Shown: one piece after another, positions 17,484 to 25,279 of the stretch
How the letters are laid out: each line of letters starts with the position of its first letter
Position numbering within the stretch: position 1 is the stretch's first letter
Origin: Halomonas rhizosphaerae
Lineage (GTDB): Bacteria; Pseudomonadota; Gammaproteobacteria; Pseudomonadales; Halomonadaceae
Reading direction: 5' to 3'
Assembly (NCBI RefSeq): GCF_030010555.1
Contig: NZ_JASCQP010000037.1
Span: 1 to 36,420, forward strand
Length of the DNA: 36,420 nucleotides
The notes under the pieces: generated by a model
Database searches by the model: none
What the model was told of the DNA's origin: nothing
The model's input: the letters and a program-made list of their open reading frames with translations, nothing else
Position numbers and translations under genes: made by a program

Positions 17484-17502
17484 GCAAGCCTCGAGGTATC
17501 GT

Positions 17503-17522
17503 GGAGGGCCTGGCGGCCCTCC
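17503..17522 (-). terminator. Intercistronic hairpin between binding protein and glucosidase
   Basis: Perfect 8-bp stem GGAGGGCC / GGCCCTCC with a 4-base loop. It lies inside an operon, with no T-run, so attenuation or protection of the upstream binding-protein mRNA is more likely than full termination. Confidence 0.55.
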
Positions 17523-17558
17523 GTGAGTCATGGTCTGCGGTGTGGACAAGGGGCCGGA

Positions 17559-18875
17559 TCACCAGCGGCGGCTGAGGCGGCGCAGCTCTCCCTCCAGCTG
17601 CTGCACGGCGGCCTGGCCATCGAGGTCCCCGGAGAGCACCGAGTGCACGCGGTTGAAGAAGGCGTTGGAGACCCGCGGGTAGTCGCTGCCGGTCACGGTG
17701 GCGGGTCGCGGTACGCCATTGGTCAGGGTCTCGTAGAGCTCGCCCATGGAGGGGTTGCTGGCCAGCACCTCTTCATCCTCGTAAAGCGCCTCGATGGTGG
17801 GGTTCATGCCGATCTCGATGGCATGCTCCTTCTGCTGGGCCTCGGCGGTCAGGTAGGCGACCAGGTCGGCCGCGACGTCGGGGTGTTCCGAATAGCGCGA
17901 CACCGCCCAGTTCCAGCCGCCCAGGGTGGCCACGCTCCTGCTTTCGCCGCCCGGAGCCGCGTCGCCGGGGCCCTCGGGACCGCGTGGCAGCGGAGCCATG
18001 CCCACCTTGCCGGCCACCTCGCTGCCCTCACCGTTGGCCAGCGACCAGACATAGGGCCAGTTGCGCAGGAACAGCGCATTGCCGGACTGGAAGATGCCGC
18101 GGGTCTCCTCCTCGGTATGGTTGAGGGTGCCCTCCGGGGAGATGTCGTCGATCCAGGAGGCGGCCAGGTCCAGGGCCTCGGCGGCGCGGGGGTTGTTGAT
18201 GGTGACGTTGCCCTCGTCGTCGACGATGGTGCCGCCACCGTGGCTCGCCACCCACTCCAGGGCATTGGTGGTCAGGCCCTCGTAGGCCCGACCCTGAAAG
18301 GTGTAGCCCCAGAAGCCGTCGTTACCCGCCTCGCGCTCCGCGGCCTGCACCTCGCGCGAGGTCTCGGTCAGCTCCTGCCAGGTCTCGGGCACCTCATGAC
18401 CGTACTGCTCGAGCAGGTCCTTGCGGTAGTAGAGCAGCCCGGCATCGGTGAACCAGGGGATGGCCATCAACTTGCCGTCGACGGTGTTGTTCTCGATCAG
18501 CGCCGGGAAGATGCCCTCGGTGGCATCCGCCGGCAGGTACTCGGAGAGGTCCACCAGATGGTCGGCGAGCAGGCCCGGCCAGACGATGTCGATCATCAGC
18601 ACGTCGATGTCCGTGGACTGGCTGCCGAGCAGCTGCTGGTAGAGCGAGAGCTTCTCGGTGGCGTCGTTGGGGGTGGAGACGACATTGACCTCGTGGCCGG
18701 TCTCCTCCGCCCAGCGCTCGGCGAGCACCGGGCAGTAGTCGGCGGCGTCGCCGGGGCCACAGGCGATGGAGATCTCCGCCGCCAGAGCTTGCTGGGCGGT
18801 CAGTGCCGAGCCGCCCAGCAGGAGTCCAGCGAGCAGGCGACGGTGTGCGGGGAGCAGGGGAGTCGATCTCTTCAT
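17559..18875 (-). CDS. Sugar ABC transporter substrate-binding protein (second copy)
   Basis: The 438-residue protein is a periplasmic family-1 extracellular solute-binding protein. It has a signal peptide (residues 1 to about 33, LLAGLLLGGSALTAQQALAA), then paired Cys in ISIACGPGDAADYC, and typical stretches such as IDVLMIDIVWPGLLADHLVDL, PWFTDAGLLYYRKDLL and FQGRAYEGLTTNALEW. It is a clear paralogue of the binding protein at 25280-26548 and belongs to the ThuE/AglE-like group for trehalose, maltose and related alpha-glucosides. No permease genes accompany this copy, so it probably shares the single permease pair of the operon and widens its substrate range. ATG 18875 is chosen; ATG 18887 four codons earlier is an alternative. 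Confidence 0.92.
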   Translation of the reverse strand: MKRSTPLLPAHRRLLAGLLLGGSALTAQQALAAEISIACGPGDAADYCPVLAERWAEETGHEVNVVSTPNDATEKLSLYQQLLGSQSTDIDVLMIDIVWPGLLADHLVDLSEYLPADATEGIFPALIENNTVDGKLMAIPWFTDAGLLYYRKDLLEQYGHEVPETWQELTETSREVQAAEREAGNDGFWGYTFQGRAYEGLTTNALEWVASHGGGTIVDDEGNVTINNPRAAEALDLAASWIDDISPEGTLNHTEEETRGIFQSGNALFLRNWPYVWSLANGEGSEVAGKVGMAPLPRGPEGPGDAAPGGESRSVATLGGWNWAVSRYSEHPDVAADLVAYLTAEAQQKEHAIEIGMNPTIEALYEDEEVLASNPSMGELYETLTNGVPRPATVTGSDYPRVSNAFFNRVHSVLSGDLDGQAAVQQLEGELRRLSRRW

Positions 18876-18922
18876 GGGGTGCCTCATCTTGTCGTTGTTG
18901 AGAGTGCCATGCTGTCGGGCCT

Positions 18923-18947
18923 GGCCGGGAGGGCTCTCATCCCGGCC
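18923..18947 (-). terminator. Intercistronic hairpin overlapping a stop codon
   Basis: GGCCGGGA and TCCCGGCC form a perfect 8-bp stem with a 9-base loop. The stop codon of the upstream glucosidase gene (18937-18939) lies in the loop. As a hairpin inside the operon it may limit read-through into the second binding-protein gene or protect the upstream message. Confidence 0.45.
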
Positions 18948-20619
18948 TCCGAGTCTCAGGGGTGGGTGTCCAGGGGACGTCGTCCGTGACGCGGGCGATG
19001 GCGATGCCATGGGCCGGCAGCCGCAGCGTGCCGTCCCGCCAGGTACCGTTGACCATCGCCGGGGCGTCGTCGAGGGCGTGGGCCTCCCGGGGGGCGCCCA
19101 GCTCGCGGGGCTCTGCGGCGAAATTGAGGGCCACCAGCAGCCTCTCGCCCAGGTGACGACGCTCGAGAGAGATGACGTCATCGCGCAGCGGGTGATAGCG
19201 GATGTCCCCCTTGACCAGTGCCGGCTGGGTGCGGCGGAAGGCCAGGAAGGCGCGATAGGCATTGAGCAGCGAAGCGGGGTCATGCTCCTGCTGGTCCACC
19301 GCCAGCCCCCGGTGCTCCGCGGGGATCGGCAGCCAGGGAGCCGAGTCCGAGAAGCCGGCATTCGGGTTGTCGGCCTGCCAGGGCATGGGCGTGCGGCAGC
19401 CATCGCGCCCCTTGTAGCTGGGCCAGAAGGTGATGCCGGCGGGGTCGACCAGCTGATCGAAGGTCAGTTCGGCCTCGGTCAGGCCCAGTTCCTCGCCCTG
19501 GTAGAGGCAGACGCTGCCGCGCTGGGTAAGCAGGAAGGCCAGGTAGAGGCGCAGCTTCGCCGCCTTGCCCTCGGCGTTCCAGCGGGTGGCCAGGCGGGTG
19601 ATATCGTGGTTGCCCAGTGCCCAGCACGGCCAGCCATCGCCGATGCGGGCCTCCATCTCCTCCAGCGGTGCGAGCAGGTGCCCAGGGTCGGCATTCTCGG
19701 TCAATAGGTTGAACGAGTAGCACATGTGCAGGCGCTTGCCCCCCTGCGTGTACTCGGCCATCACCCCCAAGGAGTCGTCGTCGCCCACCTCGCCGACGCT
19801 GGTGGTGCCGGGGTACTCGTCGAGCAGCGCACGCAGCCGCTCCAGGAAGAGCAGGTTCTCCGGCTGGGTCTTGTCATAGCGATGTTGCTGGTAGCCGTAG
19901 GGGTTGTCGGGACGCACGCCGATAAAGCCCTCCCGGATATCGTCTCTGGGCGGGTTGTCCTTGAGCTCGCCATGGGTGCAGAAGTTGATCGCATCCAGGC
20001 GGAAGCCGTCGACGCCGCGCTCCAGCCAGAAGCGCACCTCGCCGAGGATGGCCTCGACGACTGCCGGGTTGCGGAAGTTGAGGTCCGGCTGCTCGACCAG
20101 GAAGTTATGCAGGTAGTACTGGCAGCGCCGGGTGTCCCACTGCCAGGCGCTGCCGCCGAAGATCGCCTGCCAGTTGGTGGGCGGGGCGCCGTCGGGCCTG
20201 GGGTCGGCCCACACGTACCAGTCGGCCTTGGGGTTGTCGCGGCTTTCGCGGCTCTCCAGGAACCAGGGGTGCGCATCGGAGCTGTGGGAGAGCACCTGGT
20301 CGATGGTGACCTTGAGGCCGCGGGCGTGGGCCGCCTGCACCAGGCGGTCGAAGTCCTCGAGCGTGCCGAACATCGGGTCGACGTCGCGATAGTCGCTGAC
20401 GTCATAGCCGAAGTCCTTCATCGGCGAGGTGAAGAAGGGCGACAGCCAGATGGCATCGACGTTCAGCGAGGCGATGTAGTCGAGCCGGTCGATCACGCCC
20501 TGCAGGTCGCCGATGCCGTCGGCGCCCGTGTCCTGGAAGCTGCGGGGGTAGATCTGGTAGATCACCGCGCCGCGCCACCAGTCCTGCTGTGCATCGTGAG
20601 GGGGTCGAGAGAGCGACAT
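18937..20619 (-). CDS. GH13 alpha-glucosidase, Ala beside the nucleophile (copy A)
   Basis: The 560-residue cytoplasmic GH13 enzyme has catalytic residues D209 in DGFRLDAINF, E277 in TTSVGEVGDD and D339 in LGNHDITR. The residue after the nucleophile is Ala, which in this family goes with alpha-1,4 bonds. The loop APPTNWQAIFGGSAWQWDTRRCQYYL differs from the PPNNW type of the enzymes at 15834 and 21810, so substrate size preference may differ. It is very similar to the enzyme at 32345-34006, particularly over the first 300 residues. The start ATG 20619 follows CAGGAGACCGGG. It lies 40 bases after the ATPase gene of the operon. Alpha-glucosidase is secure; exact substrate is not. Confidence 0.94.
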   Translation of the reverse strand: MSLSRPPHDAQQDWWRGAVIYQIYPRSFQDTGADGIGDLQGVIDRLDYIASLNVDAIWLSPFFTSPMKDFGYDVSDYRDVDPMFGTLEDFDRLVQAAHARGLKVTIDQVLSHSSDAHPWFLESRESRDNPKADWYVWADPRPDGAPPTNWQAIFGGSAWQWDTRRCQYYLHNFLVEQPDLNFRNPAVVEAILGEVRFWLERGVDGFRLDAINFCTHGELKDNPPRDDIREGFIGVRPDNPYGYQQHRYDKTQPENLLFLERLRALLDEYPGTTSVGEVGDDDSLGVMAEYTQGGKRLHMCYSFNLLTENADPGHLLAPLEEMEARIGDGWPCWALGNHDITRLATRWNAEGKAAKLRLYLAFLLTQRGSVCLYQGEELGLTEAELTFDQLVDPAGITFWPSYKGRDGCRTPMPWQADNPNAGFSDSAPWLPIPAEHRGLAVDQQEHDPASLLNAYRAFLAFRRTQPALVKGDIRYHPLRDDVISLERRHLGERLLVALNFAAEPRELGAPREAHALDDAPAMVNGTWRDGTLRLPAHGIAIARVTDDVPWTPTPETRRPG

Positions 20620-20659
20620 CCCGGTCTCCTGATCACGGCGGTGGGTGGGGAGGGAGGGG

Positions 20660-21763
20660 TCAGGCCGCCCGGCGTCGATTGGCGATCTCCAGGGCCCGGT
20701 CCTGGGCGTCGAACAGGTGCACATGCTCGAGCTCCGGCACCAGGGCGACCCGCTGGCCGATCTCCCAGCGGCTGGGCGCCTCACTGCGGTGGATCAGCAG
20801 GGTGTCGCCGACCCGGGGCTCGAGATAGACGTAGACCTCGTTGCCCAGGTACTCGACATTGACGATCTCGAAGCGGTTGTCGCCCTCGGCCTCGGCCAGG
20901 CGCAGGTGTTCGGGGCGTACCCCCAGCGACAGCTCGGCGCCGGCGGGCTGGCCGCTGGCGTCCTGGGGCAGCGACAGCTCGCCGAGGCCCGGCGCGGTCA
21001 CCCGGCAGCCGTCCTCTGCGCCGAGCAGTTCGGCCGGCATGAAGTTCATGGTGGGCGAGCCGATGAAGCCGGCCACGAACCTGGTGGCTGGCTGCTGGTA
21101 GAGGGTCTGGGGGCTGCCGACCTGCTCGATGCGGCCGTCGCGCAGCACCACGATCTTGTCTGCCAGGGTCATCGCCTCCACCTGGTCGTGGGTGACGTAG
21201 ATCATGGTGGAGCCCAGGCGATGGTGCAGGCGGGCGATCTCGTTGCGCATCTGCACACGCAGCGAGGCGTCGAGGTTGGAGAGCGGCTCGTCGAACAGCA
21301 GGATGCGCGGTTCACGCGCCATGGCGCGCCCCATGGCCACGCGCTGGCGCTGGCCGCCGGAGAGTTCCTTGGGCTTGCGGTGCAGCAGCTCCTCGAGCTG
21401 CAGGATCCGGGCCGTGGCCATCACCCGCTCATCGACGGTCTCGTTGGCCATCTTGGCCAGCTTGAGGCCGAAGGCCATGTTCTCGTAGACCGTCATGTGC
21501 GGATAGAGGGCGTAGGACTGGAACACCATGCCCACGCCGCGCTCGCGGGGCGGCAGGTCGTTGACCACGTCGTCGGCGATCCTGAGCTCGCCGTCGCTGA
21601 TCGACTCGAGCCCGGCGATCAGGCGCAGCAGGGTCGACTTGCCGCAGCCCGATGGGCCGACGAAGACCACGAACTCGCCATCGCCGACCTTGAGGTCGAC
21701 ATCCTTGATGATATGGGTGCTGCCGAAGGTCTTGTTGAGCCTTTCCAGGGTCACGCTTGCCAT
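20660..21763 (-). CDS. Sugar ABC transporter ATPase, MalK/UgpC-type (operon copy)
   Basis: The 367-residue cytoplasmic protein powers sugar uptake by ATP hydrolysis at the permease pair. It shows Walker [10 protein letters not shown] (36-44), the Q-loop [12 protein letters not shown], the signature [15 protein letters not shown], Walker [14 protein letters not shown] and the switch His in [12 protein letters not shown]-terminal regulatory (TOBE/OB) domain follows and ends EHVHLFDAQDRALEI, the normal full-length ending. Database pipelines often call such proteins UgpC, but the neighbours show sugar rather than glycerol-3-phosphate transport. It has a second, truncated paralogue at 33994-35091. 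The gene follows a glucosidase gene with a hairpin in the 46-base gap. Confidence 0.95.
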   Translation of the reverse strand: MASVTLERLNKTFGSTHIIKDVDLKVGDGEFVVFVGPSGCGKSTLLRLIAGLESISDGELRIADDVVNDLPPRERGVGMVFQSYALYPHMTVYENMAFGLKLAKMANETVDERVMATARILQLEELLHRKPKELSGGQRQRVAMGRAMAREPRILLFDEPLSNLDASLRVQMRNEIARLHHRLGSTMIYVTHDQVEAMTLADKIVVLRDGRIEQVGSPQTLYQQPATRFVAGFIGSPTMNFMPAELLGAEDGCRVTAPGLGELSLPQDASGQPAGAELSLGVRPEHLRLAEAEGDNRFEIVNVEYLGNEVYVYLEPRVGDTLLIHRSEAPSRWEIGQRVALVPELEHVHLFDAQDRALEIANRRRAA

Positions 21764-21776
21764 CTTGCGACTCCTA

Positions 21777-21794
21777 GCCGGCCTCGGGGCCGGC
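21777..21794 (-). terminator. Intercistronic hairpin between glucosidase and ATPase
   Basis: GCCGGCC / GGCCGGC stem of 7 bp around a TCGG (minus-strand CCGA) tetraloop lies in the 46-base gap, just before the ATPase ribosome site (TAGGAGTCGCAAG). Probably adjusts expression of the ATPase rather than ending transcription. Confidence 0.45.
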
Positions 21795-21809
21795 CCTTGT
21801 TGTGTGTTG

Positions 21810-23426
21810 TCAGTGGTCGAGGGCCAGGAAGGCCGCCTGATAGGGCGGCAGGGTCAGGGTGTCGCCATCGAGTGCCGACACGAAGCCGTGCCCCTGGAGC
21901 GGGGTGCCGGAGTGGGGCAGCGTCGTGCTCAGGGTCTTGCCGCCGAGGTTGAAGAGGCACAGCACTCGCTCCCGGTCGCTTTCGCGCACGAAGCCGAGCA
22001 GTTCCTCGCCGACGTCGACCAGGGTGAGGTCGCCGTCGACCAGCGCCGGATGCGCGGCGCGGAAGGCCAGCAGCGTGCGGGTCGCGGCGAGGGGCGAGTC
22101 GGGGTCGGCCTGCTGGTTCTCGACGGCCAGTGGCAGGTGGCGCTCCTCCACCGGCAGCCAGGGCTCCACGCTCGAGAACCCGCCCTGCGGGGCCTGGCGC
22201 CAAGGCATCGGCGTGCGGCAGCCATCGCGACCCTTGAACTCCGGCCACAGCACCTTGCCGTAGGGGTCCTGGATGCGCTCGAAGGGCACTTCGGCCTCGG
22301 GCAGGCCGAGCTCCTCGCCCTGGTAGAGACAGACGCTGCCGCGTAGCGAGAAGAGCATGGCCAGCATCACCTTGGGGTAGGCCACGGGATCCTCGCCCCT
22401 GCCCCAGCGGGTGGCGCTTCTCTCCACGTCGTGATTGGAGGTCGCCCAGCAGGGCCAGGCGTCGCCGGCCAGGCGCTGGAAGCGCTCGATCACCTTGCGG
22501 ATGTAGGCCGGCGAGTGGGGCGCGTTGAGCAGGTCGAAGGTGTAGGCCATGTGCAGCTTGTCGCCGCCGGCGGTGTACTCGGCCATGCGCGCCAGCGGGT
22601 TGTCGTCGCCGATCTCGCCTACCGTGGTGGTGCCCGGGAACTCGTCCATCAACGCCCGCAGGTCGCGCAGGAACGCCAGGTTCTCCGGGCGGCTGATGTC
22701 GTGGACGTGACGCTGCCAGGTATAGGGGTTGGCGTCCGGGGCGCCGAGGGTCTTGGCCTCGCCCTGGGGAACCGGCGGGTTGTCGCGCAGTTCGGCATCG
22801 TGGAAATAGAAGTTGACGGTGTCCAGGCGGAAGCCGTCGACGCCGAGCTCCAGCCAGAAGCGCATGTTGTCCAGCTGCGCCTGTCTGACCTCCGGGTTAT
22901 GGAAGTTCAGGTCCGGCTGGCTGGTCAGGAAGTTGTGCAGGTAGTACTGGCGGCGGCGCGAATCGAAGGTCCAGGCCGGCCCGCCGAAGATCGACAGCCA
23001 GTTGTTGGGTGGCGTGCCGTCGGGTCTGGGGTCGGCCCAGACGTACCAGTCGGCGCGGGGGTTGGCGCGATCGGCGCGGCTCTCCTGGAACCAGGGGTGG
23101 CGGTCCGAGGAGTGGCTGATCACCTGGTCGATCATCACCTTCAGGCCCCGCGCGTGGGCCTTTGCCAGCAGGGCCTTGAAGTCCTCCAGGGTGCCGAACA
23201 TCGGGTCGACGTCACGGTAGTCGCTGACGTCGTAGCCGAAGTCGAGCATCGGCGAGGTGAAGAAGGGCGACAGCCAGATACCGTCCACGTTCAGGCTGGC
23301 GACATGGTCGAGCTTCGCGGTGATGCCCGCCAGGTCGCCGATGCCGTCACCGTTGCTGTCCATGAAGCTGCGCGGGTAGATCTGGTAGATGACGCCGCCG
23401 CGCCACCAGGTCAGGTTGTCTTGCAT
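21810..23426 (-). CDS. GH13 alpha-glucosidase, HaG-like, Thr beside the nucleophile
   Basis: The 538-residue enzyme matches in length and catalytic numbering the Halomonas sp. H11 alpha-glucosidase HaG as I remember it: nucleophile D202 (DGFRLDTVNF), acid/base E271 (TTTVGEIGDD) and transition-state Asp D333 (SNHDVERS). T203 beside the nucleophile is the hallmark of alpha-1,4 specificity, so maltose and other short alpha-1,4-glucosides are expected substrates; HaG also transfers glucose to acceptors. It is cytoplasmic, with no signal peptide. ATG 23426 (AAGGAACCCGAG upstream) is chosen as it gives the MQDN start; ATG 23447 is possible. It lies 25 bases after the permease gene of the operon, so the imported sugar is cut at once. 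Confidence 0.96.
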   Translation of the reverse strand: MQDNLTWWRGGVIYQIYPRSFMDSNGDGIGDLAGITAKLDHVASLNVDGIWLSPFFTSPMLDFGYDVSDYRDVDPMFGTLEDFKALLAKAHARGLKVMIDQVISHSSDRHPWFQESRADRANPRADWYVWADPRPDGTPPNNWLSIFGGPAWTFDSRRRQYYLHNFLTSQPDLNFHNPEVRQAQLDNMRFWLELGVDGFRLDTVNFYFHDAELRDNPPVPQGEAKTLGAPDANPYTWQRHVHDISRPENLAFLRDLRALMDEFPGTTTVGEIGDDNPLARMAEYTAGGDKLHMAYTFDLLNAPHSPAYIRKVIERFQRLAGDAWPCWATSNHDVERSATRWGRGEDPVAYPKVMLAMLFSLRGSVCLYQGEELGLPEAEVPFERIQDPYGKVLWPEFKGRDGCRTPMPWRQAPQGGFSSVEPWLPVEERHLPLAVENQQADPDSPLAATRTLLAFRAAHPALVDGDLTLVDVGEELLGFVRESDRERVLCLFNLGGKTLSTTLPHSGTPLQGHGFVSALDGDTLTLPPYQAAFLALDH

Positions 23427-23451
23427 CTCGGGTTCCTTGGGTGTCATGAGG

Positions 23452-24294
23452 TCAGCCCTTGACCGCACCGGCGGTGAGACCGGAGACGATACGCTTCTGG
23501 AAGATCATCACCAGGATCACCAGCGGCACGGTGACGGTGACCGAGGCGGCCATGATCGGTCCCCAGGGCAGTTCGTGCTGGCTACCGCCGGAGATCAGGG
23601 CGATCGCCACCGGCACGGTGCGCTGGTCGTCGGTGAGGGTGAAGGTCAGGGCGAAGAGGAATTCGTTCCAGGCGGCGATGAAGGCCAGCAGGCCGGTGGT
23701 CGCCATGGCCGGCCACATCAGCGGCAGGAACACTTTGGTGATGGTCACCCAGGGGGTGGCGCCGTCCATGATTGCCGCCTCTTCCAGCTCCATGGGCAAC
23801 TGCTTCATGAAGGTGGTCAGCACCCAGACAGTGAAGGGCAGCGTGAAGATGGTGTAGCTCAGGATCAGGCCGGCCGGGTTGTTGTAGAGGCCGAGCCCCC
23901 GGATCACCTCGAACAGTCCGGAGAGCACCGCCACCTGGGGGAACATCGAGACCCCGAGGATCACCAGCATCACCGTGGCACGGCCGCGGAAGCGGACCCG
24001 GCCCAGCGCATAGGAGGCGGTGATGCCGAGCAGCAGGGCGATGAAGACCACGGACAGCGAGACGATGATGGAGTTGAGGATGGCGCGCACGAAGCTCTTC
24101 TGGGTGAAGATCTGCACGTAGTTGCCGAAGTCCACCGTCGACAGCCAGAAGTCGACCCGAAACAGTTCGCTGGAGGGCTTCAGCGAGGTGATCACCGCGT
24201 AGTAGAAGGGGAAGATGGCGTAGACCATCACAACGGCGATCAGGGCATAGAACCCGACCCGCTTGGCGAGCTTGATCAGCTGATACTGGTTCAT
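23452..24294 (-). CDS. Sugar ABC transporter permease, MalG-type
   Basis: The 280-residue inner-membrane protein has six likely membrane helices, the first at about 12-32 (VGFYALIAVVMVYAIFPFYY). The cytoplasmic EAA loop that docks the ATPase is EEAAIMDGATPWVTITKVFLPLMWP. The ending QKRIVSGLTAGAVKG is typical for MalG-type subunits. Its ATG overlaps the stop codon of the MalF-type gene by 4 bases (ATGA), so the pair is translationally coupled and forms the channel heterodimer. It serves, by inference, both binding proteins of the operon. ThuG/AglG-like. Confidence 0.95.
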   Translation of the reverse strand: MNQYQLIKLAKRVGFYALIAVVMVYAIFPFYYAVITSLKPSSELFRVDFWLSTVDFGNYVQIFTQKSFVRAILNSIIVSLSVVFIALLLGITASYALGRVRFRGRATVMLVILGVSMFPQVAVLSGLFEVIRGLGLYNNPAGLILSYTIFTLPFTVWVLTTFMKQLPMELEEAAIMDGATPWVTITKVFLPLMWPAMATTGLLAFIAAWNEFLFALTFTLTDDQRTVPVAIALISGGSQHELPWGPIMAASVTVTVPLVILVMIFQKRIVSGLTAGAVKG

Positions 24295-25265
24295 TGGTCG
24301 ACTCCCAGTTGACGGCGGCCCAGGTAGAGGTAGATCACCACGGCCAGGGCGATGATCAGGAACAGGAGGGTCGAGGCGGCGCTGCCGTAGCCGACGTCCT
24401 GGAACTCGACCAGCTGCTGGCGCGCGTAGATCGACATGGTCATGGTGCTGGTGGAGTTGGAGGTCAGCACGTAGATCACGTCGAACACTCGCAGGGCGTC
24501 GAGCAGGCGGAAGATCACTGCCACCAGCAGGGCCGGGGTGATCAGCGGCAGGGTGACCTTGAAGAACACGCGCACCGGGTGGATGCCGTCGACCTCGGCG
24601 GCCTCGTAGCAGTCCTTGGGCAGCATCTGCAGGGCGGCCAGCACCAGCAGCGCGACGAACGGAATGGTCTTCCAGACGTCGACCATGATCACCGCCCACA
24701 TGGAGTAGGTGGCGCTGGCGGTCCAGGCGATGGGCGAGTCGATGATGCCGATCGCCATCAGCAGGTGGTTGATGATCCCGAACTGGTCATTGAGCATCCA
24801 GGCCCACATCTTGGCCGAGACGATGGTGGGGATGGCCCAGGGAATCAGCACCGCCGCGCGGACCAGCATGCGGCCCTTGAACTCGGCGTTGAGCAGCAGC
24901 GCGACGATGATGCCGAACACCACCTCCAGCGACACCGAGACGACGCTGAAGTAGAGGGTGTTCCACACCGAGTTCCACCACACCGGGTCGGTGAGCAGGC
25001 CGTACCAGGCGCCGTCGTCATAGACCAGGTAGTTCTCGACGCCGATAAAGGCCGCGCTGGCGGTATCCGACAGCGAGGCATCGGTAAAGCTGAAGTAGAA
25101 GGTGCGCAGCAGGGGCCAGCCGGCTACCAGTGCCAGCGCCACCAGCATGGGTAGAAGAAACAGCCAGGCGGCACGGACCCGCTGCCGGCGTACCTTGGTG
25201 CCGCGGTAGCCCGCCTGGGGGGAGCGCACCGCCCGGGGTGCGCTTTGGGTGGCTGGAGTCGACAT
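24291..25265 (-). CDS. Sugar ABC transporter permease, MalF-type
   Basis: The 324-residue inner-membrane protein has a cytoplasmic N-terminal tail rich in Arg, a first helix at about 33-55 (AAWLFLLPMLVALALVAGWPLL), and five further helices. The EAA loop is YEAAEVDGIHPVRVFFKVTLPLITP. The stretch STMTMSIYARQQLVEFQDVGYGSAAS is familiar from ThuF-like trehalose/maltose permeases. It lies 14 bases after the binding-protein gene and overlaps the next permease gene by 4 bases. The three together are the core of an importer for alpha-glucosides. Confidence 0.95.
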   Translation of the reverse strand: MSTPATQSAPRAVRSPQAGYRGTKVRRQRVRAAWLFLLPMLVALALVAGWPLLRTFYFSFTDASLSDTASAAFIGVENYLVYDDGAWYGLLTDPVWWNSVWNTLYFSVVSVSLEVVFGIIVALLLNAEFKGRMLVRAAVLIPWAIPTIVSAKMWAWMLNDQFGIINHLLMAIGIIDSPIAWTASATYSMWAVIMVDVWKTIPFVALLVLAALQMLPKDCYEAAEVDGIHPVRVFFKVTLPLITPALLVAVIFRLLDALRVFDVIYVLTSNSTSTMTMSIYARQQLVEFQDVGYGSAASTLLFLIIALAVVIYLYLGRRQLGVDQ

Positions 25266-25279
25266 GAGGACCTCCTGGG

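Noticed and set aside
15990..18989. A 999-codon open frame on the plus strand opposite the glucosidase and binding-protein genes
   Set aside because: It is a mirror of well-supported minus-strand genes in GC-rich DNA, shows no domain and has biased low-complexity composition. Similar antisense frames occur opposite most genes here.
20660..21763. Naming the ABC ATPases ugpC (glycerol-3-phosphate transport)
   Set aside because: The name is a common pipeline label for this subgroup; the neighbours are sugar-binding proteins, sugar permeases and alpha-glucosidases.
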